From: Paenibacillus timonensis
GTDB taxonomy: Bacteria > Bacillota > Bacilli > Paenibacillales > Paenibacillaceae
Reading direction: 5' to 3'
DNA length: 64,000 nucleotides
Assembly (NCBI RefSeq): GCF_022427145.1
Contig: NZ_JAKSXN010000008.1
Location: 1 to 64,000 of the forward strand
The notes under the pieces are model-generated. The model saw only the letters and a program-made list of their open reading frames with translations. It ran no database searches and was not told where the DNA came from. How positions within the stretch are numbered: position 1 is the first letter of the stretch; each line of letters starts with the position of its first letter. The translations under genes were made by a program, and so were the position numbers. This document shows positions 1 through 8,098 of this stretch, piece by piece.

Positions 1-49
1 CTTTCGGAAGGCATCTTTCGAATTTTTACAATCGCCGTTTACGCCCTGC

Positions 50-1102
50 TCACGGTTTGCCGGCCACCCCGAGCTGCCGCAAAGCCCGGTGCTCCAGCTT
101 CAACAGCCATTCCACCGGGGGTTCGACCAGCGGGGCGCTCCATTTGCCTACCCAAGCTTGTGCGAGAAGCAGGGTGAGCGCTATGGCTCCGGCAAGGACT
201 AGCAGTCCGCCCGCCTCGCCATGCACGTACCCATATAGCGGGGATACGGCCGCCAGGCGCACGATAAAGCCGTGCAGTAAGAAGACGTATAACGTGCGGC
301 GACCGAGTACGGTGAGCTGGCCGGACCGGGACGGAACGAGGCCAAGAAAGGCAACCCCGGCCAGCAGTTGCACGGGAAAGAGCAGCAACCGATAAACGCT
401 GGCATACCATTCGGGGTGGCCAAGCTGGAGATAGGTCTGGCTGCCGTACAACCAACCTGGATCAAGTTCTGCTGCGCCGAGACCCAAAGCGACCAGCCAA
501 CCAAGGGAACCAAGAACCAAAACGGTTTTGACCGAAGGGCTCTGCAAGCGCTCCAACAGGCGGTCGGCAAAATGATAGCCAAGCACGAAAAACGGCAAAA
601 ACACGAACGTCCGCGAGATGCTGAACCACACGCCGTCGATTTGCAGATAGCCGACCAGAACCGCAAGCAGGACGGAAACGGCAAGCTGCTGAAAGGGAGA
701 CCATTTTCGCATCAGGAGCAGCATGAGCCGCCAGCCGAGATGACTGACCAGGAACCACAGCAGCAGGTACGGTGCGAAGAAGGAATGGTGAATGTGGTCC
801 ACCCGAAATACGGTGACATCCAACACCGAATATAAGCTTTGAAAAATAATGTATTGCAGCCCGATCTGCAGCATCAACTTCCGTCCGCTGCCGCCGGACA
901 AATTGGATTTGGCAAAATACCCCGTCACGAACACGAACAGGGGCATATGAAACGTAAAGATCCATTGGTAGAGGGCCTGCAACCCGTCGATCCGCGCGGT
1001 GAGCGGTTCAATGGCGTTGCCGACGAATACGCAGACGATCAGCAAGAAGCGCAGGTTCAGAAAAAACACCTCGCCTTGCGGGTTGATTTTGGATGGCGTC
1101 AT
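50..1102 (-). CDS. Membrane acyltransferase family 3 protein
   Basis: A 350-residue protein made almost entirely of hydrophobic segments, about ten predicted membrane helices. The N-terminal part, with FHMPLFVFVTGYFAK near residues 51-65, is typical of the acyltransferase 3 family, in the branch that includes fucose 4-O-acetylase-like and OpgC-like proteins. Such proteins usually O-acylate cell-surface sugars or polymers at the membrane. The chosen ATG has a GAGGGGA ribosome site about 10 bases upstream. It reads away from the HAD gene and stands alone. The acceptor substrate cannot be told from the sequence. Confidence 0.8.
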   Translation of the reverse strand: MTPSKINPQGEVFFLNLRFLLIVCVFVGNAIEPLTARIDGLQALYQWIFTFHMPLFVFVTGYFAKSNLSGGSGRKLMLQIGLQYIIFQSLYSVLDVTVFRVDHIHHSFFAPYLLLWFLVSHLGWRLMLLLMRKWSPFQQLAVSVLLAVLVGYLQIDGVWFSISRTFVFLPFFVLGYHFADRLLERLQSPSVKTVLVLGSLGWLVALGLGAAELDPGWLYGSQTYLQLGHPEWYASVYRLLLFPVQLLAGVAFLGLVPSRSGQLTVLGRRTLYVFLLHGFIVRLAAVSPLYGYVHGEAGGLLVLAGAIALTLLLAQAWVGKWSAPLVEPPVEWLLKLEHRALRQLGVAGKP

Positions 1103-1145
1103 GACGGTTCAGTTCCCCTCTTTCCCCCGAACATCCGTAGTGGAT

Positions 1146-1170
1146 ATCATTTAAAATTTAAATAAATGAT
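1146..1170. promoter_or_regulatory. Inverted repeat upstream of the acyltransferase
   Basis: Perfect 8-bp arms ATCATTTA (1146-1153) and TAAATGAT (1163-1170) lie about 45 bp upstream of the acyltransferase start. This is a plausible operator in an AT-rich promoter region. No regulator is assigned. Confidence 0.35.
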
Positions 1171-1206
1171 TTCATGAATAACGTACTCTTTTTGCAAAGT
1201 TGATCT

Positions 1207-1222
1207 TGTGATATAAATCACG
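1207..1222. promoter_or_regulatory. Crp/Fnr-type site
   Basis: TGTGATATAAATCACG matches the TGTGA-N6-TCACA box used by Crp and by Bacillus Fnr at all but the last base. It sits in the divergent region, 105 bp from the acyltransferase start and about 90 bp upstream of the HAD -10 box, so it could serve either gene. Which Crp/Fnr protein would bind is unknown. Confidence 0.4.
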
Positions 1223-1295
1223 TATTAAGCGTTATCAATTCCTTGGATGTGTCGAACCGTTGACAGCTTGAGTCGCTGCGAGAATTCACGAAAAT

Positions 1296-1303
1296 GGTAT
1301 AAT
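1296..1303 (+). promoter_or_regulatory. Extended -10 promoter of the HAD gene
   Basis: TGGTATAAT (TATAAT at 1298-1303) is an extended -10 element 33 bp upstream of the HAD start. I see no good -35 box, which is common for extended -10 promoters. Confidence 0.45.
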
Positions 1304-1336
1304 AAGGACAATTGTGGAAAAGAGAGGGGAACGGCC

Positions 1337-2115
1337 ATGGCCACGATCGAAGCGCATGGGCATAAGGCGGCTTGCCGCGCCATTTTGTTCGATAAAGACG
1401 GGACGCTATTGAATTTCATGGGCTTGTGGGGAAGCTGGGCGGCGGCCCTGACCCATCTGATGGAGCGGAAATTGGCCGATCTGGGCTCGTCTGGAGGATG
1501 GAACAAATCCAAGCTGCTTGGCCTTCATACGGACGAGCAGAACCGGGTGATCGGTTACGACAAAACCGGCCCGGTCGCGATGGGAACGGAAGAAGAGGTG
1601 ATCGCGCTGCTGGCCTCGACGTTGTATGCCGCAGGGGTCCCTTGGAACGAAGCGGTAACGGCCGTTCGCGAATTGAATGCGGAGGCGATGTCGGATCTCA
1701 AACGCCGGCGGGAAGCCGTCCCTTGCCCGGGCTGCGCGAATTCCTGCAGAGCTGCCGGGAAGCGGGGCTGAAGCTGGCGGTCGTCACCTCTGACTCGACC
1801 GCGGGGGCGCTGGAGCATTTGGAGTGGATGGGCATTCGGGATGCGTTCGCCAGCGTGGTCGGGCGGGATCGCGTCGCCCGAGGCAAGCCGGGGCCGGATA
1901 TGGCGCTGCTGGCCTGCCGCGAGCTGGGCCTCCCGCCAAGCGAAGCCGTGGTGATCGGCGACAGCAATGCCGATATGCAAATGGGAAGACGCGCGGGAGC
2001 CGTGATGACTATCGGCGTGGCGGAGGAGTACGGTGAAGACGCGCAGGAAGCGAGTTACTTGCGGGACGCGGACGTCATCATCGCCGGATATGGCGAGTTG
2101 ACGATACATCAATAG
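1337..2115 (+). pseudogene. HAD-family phosphatase, single-base frameshift
   Basis: The reading frame starts at ATG 1337 behind a GAGAGGGGA ribosome site and carries HAD motif I (DKDGTLL). It then breaks near 1722 and continues in the next frame with motif II (VVTSDS), the motif III lysine (RGKPGPDM) and motif IV (GDSNADMQMG). Adding one base between 1722 and 1723 restores a continuous 259-residue protein reading EAVPLPGLREFL across the junction. Intact members are phosphoglycolate phosphatase or PpaX-like hydrolases. The stop codon overlaps the ribosome site of the sirtuin gene, so the two are probably one operon. It is either a genuine recent pseudogene or a sequencing error; all motifs on both sides are well preserved. 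Confidence 0.8.
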
Positions 2116-2128
2116 GAGGTAGAATTGG

Positions 2129-2875
2129 ATGACCAGAGAGATCGACACTTTGGCGGCATGGATCGAGGAGAGCCATCATATCGTATTTTTCGGCGGGGCC
2201 GGGGTATCGACGGAAAGCGGGATCCCCGACTTCCGTTCGGCGGCGGGCATCTATCAGATGGAGAAGGCGTCGCCCTACGCGCCGGAGGAGATTTTGAGCC
2301 GGCGGTTTTTTGAACGCCACCCGGAGGTATTTTTCGATTTCTATAAGACGAAAATGATTCATACGGAAGCGCAGCCGAACGCCGCGCACCGCTGCTTGGC
2401 TGCGTTGGAACGGGAAGGGAAGCTTAGCGCCGTGGTTACGCAAAATATCGACGGGCTCCATCAACAGGCGGGAAGCCGCCGCGTCCTGGAGCTGCACGGG
2501 TCGGTGCACCGCAACACCTGCATGGATTGCGGCCGCACCTATACGCTGGCAGACGTCATGGGCAGCGAAGACGTCGTGCCGCGCTGCGCCTGCGGCGGAA
2601 TCGTCAAGCCGGACGTGGTGCTGTACGGCGAAAACCTGGATGAGCAGGTGATCCAAGACACGGTAACCGCGATTGCCGGGGCCGACCTGCTGCTGATCGG
2701 CGGCACCTCGCTGACGGTGCAGCCCGCGGCTCATTTGATTACCTATTTCCGCGGCGAGCGGACGGTATTGATTAACGCCTCGTCCACCGCTTATGACCAT
2801 CGGGCCGACTTGTTGATCACCGAGCCGATCGGCGTGGTGCTGGGGGCCGTCGGAGAGCGGCTAGGTTTTCACTAA
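2129..2875 (+). CDS. cobB: NAD-dependent protein deacylase (sirtuin)
   Basis: A 248-residue SIR2-family enzyme that removes acyl groups from protein lysines using NAD+. The NAD-binding motif GGAGVSTESGIPDFRS lies near residues 19-34, the catalytic region reads TQNIDGLHQQAG followed by ELHGSVH with the catalytic histidine, and a four-cysteine zinc ribbon is formed by CMDC and CAC. Length is normal for bacterial class III sirtuins. The start has AGGAGGT six to eight bases upstream, overlapping the end of the HAD gene. Substrates are likely acetylated metabolic enzymes such as acetyl-CoA synthetase, from family knowledge only. Confidence 0.92.
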   Translation: MTREIDTLAAWIEESHHIVFFGGAGVSTESGIPDFRSAAGIYQMEKASPYAPEEILSRRFFERHPEVFFDFYKTKMIHTEAQPNAAHRCLAALEREGKLSAVVTQNIDGLHQQAGSRRVLELHGSVHRNTCMDCGRTYTLADVMGSEDVVPRCACGGIVKPDVVLYGENLDEQVIQDTVTAIAGADLLLIGGTSLTVQPAAHLITYFRGERTVLINASSTAYDHRADLLITEPIGVVLGAVGERLGFH

Positions 2876-2937
2876 TTTGGTTGAAAACTTTCAGGAAACC
2901 TATGGAGTCCCGAAACTTCCCAAGCGATTTTGCGGAA

Positions 2938-3066
2938 TTGATGCAAAAATACAGTTTTTTTCTCCGAAATCGGCCAGACGATCGCAAAAACCTGCAATCG
3001 TGCAGATTTTTATCGTGAAAATCGAAGTTATCCTCCATTTGGTTTGAAATTCCTGCACTTTTGCAG
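2938..3066. repeat. Three spaced TGCA dyads in intergenic DNA
   Basis: The 235-bp gap between the sirtuin gene and the convergent AraC gene holds three short dyads, each followed by a T run: 2941-2954 (imperfect, TGCA/ACAG), 2992-3005 (CTGCA-ATCG-TGCAG) and 3053-3066 (CTGCA-CTTT-TGCAG). Their centres are about 51 and 61 bp apart. They may act as weak terminators for the converging genes or as protein sites. A related set lies at 47846-47985. Confidence 0.5.
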
Positions 3067-3110
3067 TTTTTCGTGTCGGTTACGTCAAGGACAGCTTCGG
3101 CTTCGCTCGC

Positions 3111-3983
3111 CTAGCCTTGCCGCGGCTTTGGGTCCGCCCCGGTGACCGCCCGGCGGTATTCGCTTGGCGATTCGTGATGGAACCGGCGGAATTGCCGCGA
3201 GAAGTAGAGCGGATCGGTGAGCCCGACGGAAGCGGCGATCTGCTCGATCGACAGCTCCGGACGTTCGCGCAGCAGCTGGCGGGATTTATCGATTCTCAGC
3301 TTCAACAAGTAGGTGACGGGGGTGAAGCCGGTTTCCTTTTTGAAAATCCGCGAAAGATAAGCCCGGTTATATCCCAAGGAAGCGCACATCTGCTCGATCG
3401 AGACCGGATGCGCATATTGGCTGGCCATATAATGAATCATTTGCTTGACGATGCGCTGGACGCCCGATTCGCCCGACGGCAGCGCCGATGCCATGCCGAG
3501 CGTCTCCTGGGCCTCGGCCATGATTTGATGCAGCAGCCCCAACGATAGCAGGTGGGAGCTGTTTTTTTTCGCCTGGAAGGTCTGTAGCACGCTGCGGAGC
3601 ATGGCATGGATCGGGCTGCTCCCGCCGTGCCGGAATACCGGCTGCTCCGGGGTGAAGCCGGCCCGCTTCACGAGCTCCGGCGCCTTTGCGCCGGTGAAAG
3701 CGATCCAGCGGTAACGCCAAGGATCGGCCACATCGGAAGCATAACTGACGAGCTGATCGGGGAGAATCAGGAAGCCGTCCCCTTCGCTAAGCTCATAGGA
3801 GGCCGATTCGGTCCGGAAAGAGCCTTTGCCCTGCTCCACGAAATGCAGGAGGAAATAATCATAAACTTTCGGGCCCAGCCGGTGATCGGGAAGGGTCTGA
3901 CTTTCGCCGGCGAACAGGACGTGCAGATCTTCCGCTTCGAACAAATCCGGGTTGGCCGCCGCACTGTAGGTCTCTTGCATCAT
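3111..3983 (-). CDS. AraC-family transcriptional regulator, probable gal regulator
   Basis: A 290-residue regulator with an N-terminal cupin-like sugar-binding half and a C-terminal AraC helix-turn-helix pair (IEQMCASLGYNRAYLSRIFK and IEQIAASVGLTDPLYFSRQF). The start is the first of two adjacent ATG codons behind AAAAGGAGA; an upstream in-frame extension of 18 residues has no ribosome site. It is divergent from galK, so it most likely senses a galactoside and activates the galKET operon. That role is inferred from position. Confidence 0.85.
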   Translation of the reverse strand: MMQETYSAAANPDLFEAEDLHVLFAGESQTLPDHRLGPKVYDYFLLHFVEQGKGSFRTESASYELSEGDGFLILPDQLVSYASDVADPWRYRWIAFTGAKAPELVKRAGFTPEQPVFRHGGSSPIHAMLRSVLQTFQAKKNSSHLLSLGLLHQIMAEAQETLGMASALPSGESGVQRIVKQMIHYMASQYAHPVSIEQMCASLGYNRAYLSRIFKKETGFTPVTYLLKLRIDKSRQLLRERPELSIEQIAASVGLTDPLYFSRQFRRFHHESPSEYRRAVTGADPKPRQG

Positions 3984-4087
3984 GGATCTTGTCTCCTTTT
4001 GGCCGGGACGAAGGGCGCCCCGAAGGTATCTGTTCACATTTTACTCCGAAAAGTCACATTTATCTATATTGTTCTCGCAAAGTTGCA

Positions 4088-4116
4088 TTATCAAAACAGA
4101 GCGTTTTCATTATACT
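4088..4116 (+). promoter_or_regulatory. galK promoter with overlapping cre-like site
   Basis: A -35 box TTATCA (4088-4093) and -10 box TATACT (4111-4116) are separated by 17 bp. The weak -35 fits an activator-dependent promoter. On the minus strand, 4096-4110 reads ATGAAAACGCTCTGT, which fits the CcpA cre consensus WTGNAANCGNWNNCW at all but one position, so glucose repression is likely. Confidence 0.55.
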
Positions 4117-4159
4117 GGGTACAAGAATCAAAGATTCCATGACGATGGGGTGTACGTTG

Positions 4160-5338
4160 ATGAAAAAGCAGGAAATGGAACAATTGTTTATATCCAAGTA
4201 CGGAGAAAGCTCCGAGCCGCTGCGCGTATTTAACGCGCCGGGCCGCGTCAATTTGATCGGCGAGCATATCGACTATAACGGGGGGTATGTGTTCCCGGCC
4301 GCGTTGGAATTCGGGACGACGCTGGGAATCCGCAAACGTACCGACGGCAAAGTCTCCTTCGCCTCCAGCAATTTGCCTTATACGGCGGAACTGCCGCTGG
4401 AAGAACTCGGCACCCGCAAAACCGGCGAATGGATCGATTATCCGATCGGCGTTTACGTAGAACTGAAGAAGCTCGGCATCTCGCTGACTAGCGGGTATGA
4501 CCTGCTGTTCCACGGCGAAATTCCGAACGGTTCGGGCTTGTCCTCCTCGGCTTCGATCGAAGTGGTGACGGCCTTCGCCCTCCTGAGCATGGAAGGGAAA
4601 GAAACCGATAAGGTAGAAATCGCCCGGTTGTCCCAGCGGGCCGAGAATCAATACGTCGGCGTGAATAGCGGCATCATGGACCAGTTCGCCGTTGCGAACG
4701 GCGCGAAGGATCACGCGATCCTGCTGATGTGCGACACCTTGGAATACAAGCTGGTGCCCTTCCGGACGGGCGCGTATAAGCTGGTCATCGGCAACACGAA
4801 GAAGCGCCGCGGGCTGGTCGACTCCAAATATAACGAACGTCGTTCGGAATGTGATGAAGCTTTGGCGATTTTGCAAAAACGCGAGCCGGGCTTGGAGTTC
4901 TTGGCCTATCTGAAACCGGAGCAGCTGGAGCAGTGGAAGGGAGATTTTACGAACGAGGTCTTGTACAAACGGGCCAAACACGTCGTGGAAGAGAACGCGC
5001 GCGTGCTGAAGTCGGTGGATGCGCTGAGCGCAAACGACCTGAAGGCTTTTGGCGAACTGATGAACGCTTCGCATGATTCGCTGCGCGATTTGTACGAGGT
5101 GAGCTGCCTGGAACTGGACGTGATGGTCGAAGAAGCGCGGAAGATCGAGGGAACGTTGGGTGCCCGGATGACCGGGGCCGGGTTCGGCGGCTGTACGGTA
5201 TCGTTGGTGCACGAGGATTCCGTTGAGCGGTTCGTGGCCGAGGTCGGCCGGGCTTATCAGGAACGGACGGGGCTGGAAGGCGAATACTACGTATGCGGCG
5301 TAGGCGACGGCGTGCATGAGATGAAAGGGGAGGAATAA
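4160..5338 (+). CDS. galK: Galactokinase
   Basis: A 392-residue GHMP kinase that phosphorylates alpha-D-galactose with ATP, the first committed step of the Leloir pathway. The galactokinase signature GRVNLIGEHIDYNGG is at residues 28-42, the ATP-binding motif GSGLSSSASIE follows, and the third GHMP motif GARMTGAGFGGC is near the C-terminus. ATG 4160 is preferred because the conserved N-terminus begins shortly after it; an in-frame extension upstream runs through the promoter. Two bases separate it from galE, so the two are cotranscribed. Confidence 0.95.
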   Translation: MKKQEMEQLFISKYGESSEPLRVFNAPGRVNLIGEHIDYNGGYVFPAALEFGTTLGIRKRTDGKVSFASSNLPYTAELPLEELGTRKTGEWIDYPIGVYVELKKLGISLTSGYDLLFHGEIPNGSGLSSSASIEVVTAFALLSMEGKETDKVEIARLSQRAENQYVGVNSGIMDQFAVANGAKDHAILLMCDTLEYKLVPFRTGAYKLVIGNTKKRRGLVDSKYNERRSECDEALAILQKREPGLEFLAYLKPEQLEQWKGDFTNEVLYKRAKHVVEENARVLKSVDALSANDLKAFGELMNASHDSLRDLYEVSCLELDVMVEEARKIEGTLGARMTGAGFGGCTVSLVHEDSVERFVAEVGRAYQERTGLEGEYYVCGVGDGVHEMKGEE

Positions 5339-5340
5339 CC

Positions 5341-6327
5341 ATGGCGATTTTAGTAACGGGGGGAGCCGGCTATATCGGCTCGCATACGGTAGCCGCGCTG
5401 TTGGAGCAAGGAAGAGAGGTCGTCGTGATCGACAACCTGCAGACCGGACATCGCGGAGCGCTGCTCGGCGGCAAGCTGTATGAAGGAGACCTGCGCGATA
5501 AAGCGCTGCTGGCCAAGCTGTTTGCCGAGAACGAGATCGAAGCGGTGATCCATTTTGCCGCGAATTCGCTGGTCGGGGAGAGCATGAAGGACCCGGTAAA
5601 ATACTTCGATAATAACGTGTACGGTACGTTGTGCCTGCTTGACGCGATGGATCAGGCGAATGTGCGCAAGATCGTGTTCTCCTCCACGGCGGCAACCTAC
5701 GGCGAACCGGAAAAAGTGCCGATTGAAGAGACCGATCCGACCCGGCCTACGAACGTGTATGGCGAAACCAAGCTGACCATGGAACGGATGATGGCCTGGT
5801 TCGATCAGGTGCTGGGAATCAAATACGTGTCTCTGCGTTATTTCAACGCGGCCGGCGCCCATGAGAGCGGCAAAATCGGCGAAGACCATCGCCCGGAAAG
5901 CCATCTGATCCCGTTGATCATCCAAGCGGCGTTGGGACAACGTCCGTCCATTCAGGTGTTCGGCGACGATTACAACACGGGCGACGGTACCTGCGTCCGC
6001 GACTATATCCATGTGAGCGATTTGGCCGATGCTCATCTGCGCGCGGTCGATCATTTGCTCGGCGGCGGGGAGAGCGACGTGTTTAACCTGGGCAACGGGC
6101 AAGGCTTCTCGGTCAAGGAAGTGATCGAAACCGTGAAGGACGTCACCGGCCGCGACTTCCCGGTCGTCATCAGCCCGCGCCGGGCCGGCGATCCGGCGGT
6201 GCTTATCGCTTCCTCGGACAAAGCCCGCCGCGTGCTGGGCTGGAATCCGACCCGCAACCAATTGGCGAACATCATCGAAAGCGCGTGGCAGTGGCATAAC
6301 AGCCATCCGAACGGCTATAACGACTAA
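5341..6327 (+). CDS. galE: UDP-glucose 4-epimerase
   Basis: A 328-residue short-chain dehydrogenase-type epimerase that interconverts UDP-galactose and UDP-glucose with bound NAD. The N-terminal Rossmann motif GGAGYIGSH, the SSTAATYG serine region and the catalytic YGETK pair (Y and K) are all present, and the length matches bacterial GalE. It is the second gene of galKET, with two bases between it and galK and 14 bases to galT. Confidence 0.95.
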   Translation: MAILVTGGAGYIGSHTVAALLEQGREVVVIDNLQTGHRGALLGGKLYEGDLRDKALLAKLFAENEIEAVIHFAANSLVGESMKDPVKYFDNNVYGTLCLLDAMDQANVRKIVFSSTAATYGEPEKVPIEETDPTRPTNVYGETKLTMERMMAWFDQVLGIKYVSLRYFNAAGAHESGKIGEDHRPESHLIPLIIQAALGQRPSIQVFGDDYNTGDGTCVRDYIHVSDLADAHLRAVDHLLGGGESDVFNLGNGQGFSVKEVIETVKDVTGRDFPVVISPRRAGDPAVLIASSDKARRVLGWNPTRNQLANIIESAWQWHNSHPNGYND

Positions 6328-6341
6328 GGGAGTGTTATGGG

Positions 6342-7919
6342 ATGGGAGTAGAAGAGAGAAATCGTCAAGACGCGCTTCACGCCATCGAGCGGCTGGTGAA
6401 TTATGCGCTGGAGCAGGGCCTGATCGATTGGTGGGACGTAGACTACTCGCGCAACCGTCTTCTGGAGTTGTTTTCGTTCGATGAGCCGTACGCCGGCGAA
6501 GTGGCGGAAGAGGCGCTGACCGGACCGCAGGAGCCGCTCGAAGCCTTGATCAATTACGGGTTCGCGATCGGGTTGATTCCCGAAGATACCGCCACCTACC
6601 GCGATTTGCTGGATGCCAAAATCATGGGCCTGCTCATGCCGCGCCCGTCGGAAACGATCGCCGCCTTCCGCAAAACGGAAAGCGAGCAGGGAATCGCCGC
6701 GGCAACGGACGCCTTCTATAAGCTGTCCGTGGACAGCAATTATATTCGGATGGACCGGGTCCGCCAAAACATCTATTGGGAGCAGCCTACCCCGTTCGGG
6801 GACATGGAAATCACGATCAACCTGTCCAAACCGGAGAAAAATCCAAAGGAAATCGCCATGGCCAAGCTGTTGCCGCCTCCGGTGTATCCCAAATGCCAGC
6901 TGTGCCGCGAGAACGTCGGTTATGCCGGCCGGCTGAATCATCCGGCCCGCCAGAACCTGCGCGTCATTCCGCTTACGCTGAACGGGGAGCCGTGGTTTTT
7001 CCAGTACTCGCCTTACGTCTATTACAACGAGCATTGCATCGTGTTCCACCACGATCACGTGCCGATGAAGCTGACCCGCGATACGTTCAAGCGGCTGCTT
7101 GATTTCACGACGTTGTTCCCGCATTACTTCATTGGCTCCAACGCGGATCTGCCGATTGTCGGCGGTTCGATTCTGACGCATGACCATTTTCAAGGGGGAC
7201 GCCATACGTTCCCATTGGAGAAAGCCCCGGTGGAAGCCGTATTCGCGCATCCGAATTTTGCCGACATCACCGTTGGCATGGTGAAATGGCCGATGTCCGT
7301 GCTCCGGGTGAACGGTCAAGACCGCGAGGCCGTGTTGGAAGCGGCCGACGATCTGTACGAGAAATGGAAGCAGTACAGTGATCCGTCCGCCGGCGTCCTG
7401 GCCTTCTCCGAGGAGAACGGGGAATCCGTGCCGCATAACACGGTAACGCCGATCGTCCGCCGCAGTGCAGACGGCGGGTATGAGGCCGACATCGTCCTGC
7501 GTAACAACCGGACGGATGAACAGCATCCCGAGGGGATCTTCCATCCGCATCGCGAGATGCACCACATCAAGAAGGAGAACATCGGCCTGATCGAAGTCAT
7601 GGGCGTGGCTATCCTGCCGGGCCGGCTGAAGGAAGAGCTGGCGGAGGTTGCGGCCATTCTCAGCGGCGATAAGGCGCTGTACGAGCAGACCGTATCCGAT
7701 CCGAATGCCCGCTTGGCTGTGCACGCGGATTGGGTAAAGGAACTGGTCGCCCGGGTAGGCATGTCGCTTGCGCACGAGGAGGCCGAAGCGCTGCTGCGTG
7801 ACGAGGTCGGCAGCAAGTTTGCGGAGATCCTTGGACATGCCGGCGTCTTCAAAGCGACGCCGGATGGCCGCGAAGCTTTCGAACGCTTCGTCGTTTCGAT
7901 CGGTTACCGCAGACGGTAA
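6342..7919 (+). CDS. galT: Galactose-1-phosphate uridylyltransferase, class II
   Basis: A 525-residue enzyme transferring UMP from UDP-glucose to galactose-1-phosphate. It belongs to the longer class II GalT family typical of Bacillales (about 500 residues) and not the 350-residue enterobacterial class. Conserved blocks include PHYFIGSNADLPIVGGSI followed by LTHDHFQGG, where the histidine-rich segment holds the uridylylated site. ATG 6342 follows an AAGGGAG site. It ends the operon and is followed by a strong hairpin. Confidence 0.94.
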   Translation: MGVEERNRQDALHAIERLVNYALEQGLIDWWDVDYSRNRLLELFSFDEPYAGEVAEEALTGPQEPLEALINYGFAIGLIPEDTATYRDLLDAKIMGLLMPRPSETIAAFRKTESEQGIAAATDAFYKLSVDSNYIRMDRVRQNIYWEQPTPFGDMEITINLSKPEKNPKEIAMAKLLPPPVYPKCQLCRENVGYAGRLNHPARQNLRVIPLTLNGEPWFFQYSPYVYYNEHCIVFHHDHVPMKLTRDTFKRLLDFTTLFPHYFIGSNADLPIVGGSILTHDHFQGGRHTFPLEKAPVEAVFAHPNFADITVGMVKWPMSVLRVNGQDREAVLEAADDLYEKWKQYSDPSAGVLAFSEENGESVPHNTVTPIVRRSADGGYEADIVLRNNRTDEQHPEGIFHPHREMHHIKKENIGLIEVMGVAILPGRLKEELAEVAAILSGDKALYEQTVSDPNARLAVHADWVKELVARVGMSLAHEEAEALLRDEVGSKFAEILGHAGVFKATPDGREAFERFVVSIGYRRR

Positions 7920-7942
7920 AGCATCAACGAAGGGGATAGAAC

Positions 7943-7979
7943 GGGGTCGCCCCAAGCCGGAAAAGGCTTGGAGCGGCCC
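7943..7979 (+). terminator. Terminator of galKET
   Basis: A hairpin with the core stem CCAAGCC/GGCTTGG (7952-7958 and 7965-7971), extended outward by further GC pairs with one mismatch, followed by TGTTTCTGTTTG. Confidence 0.75.
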
Positions 7980-7988
7980 TGTTTCTGT

Positions 7989-8018
7989 TTGTTATTTCGT
8001 TACAGTTAGAAGTATAAT
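7989..8018 (+). promoter_or_regulatory. Promoter of the alcohol dehydrogenase
   Basis: TTGTTA (7989-7994) and TATAAT (8013-8018) with an 18-bp spacer, about 80 bp upstream of the dehydrogenase start and just after the galT terminator. Confidence 0.55.
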
Positions 8019-8098
8019 AGTGTGGGAGTTCGAAGAGGCTAAGGAAGCAAGGTAGCACGGCCCCCTTTTTACATAACTAATTCTAGGAGGAGTTTGGC

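Noticed and set aside
4091-5695. Long open frame on the minus strand opposite galK and galE (similar ones opposite galT and ptsG)
   Set aside because: These are frame shadows of GC-rich real genes: no ribosome site, no domain, low-complexity composition.
8030-8075. AAGGTAGCACGG before the alcohol dehydrogenase, reminiscent of a T-box antiterminator
   Set aside because: It lacks the conserved GGTGGNACCGCG core, and only about 30 nt lie between it and the predicted promoter, too short for a T-box.
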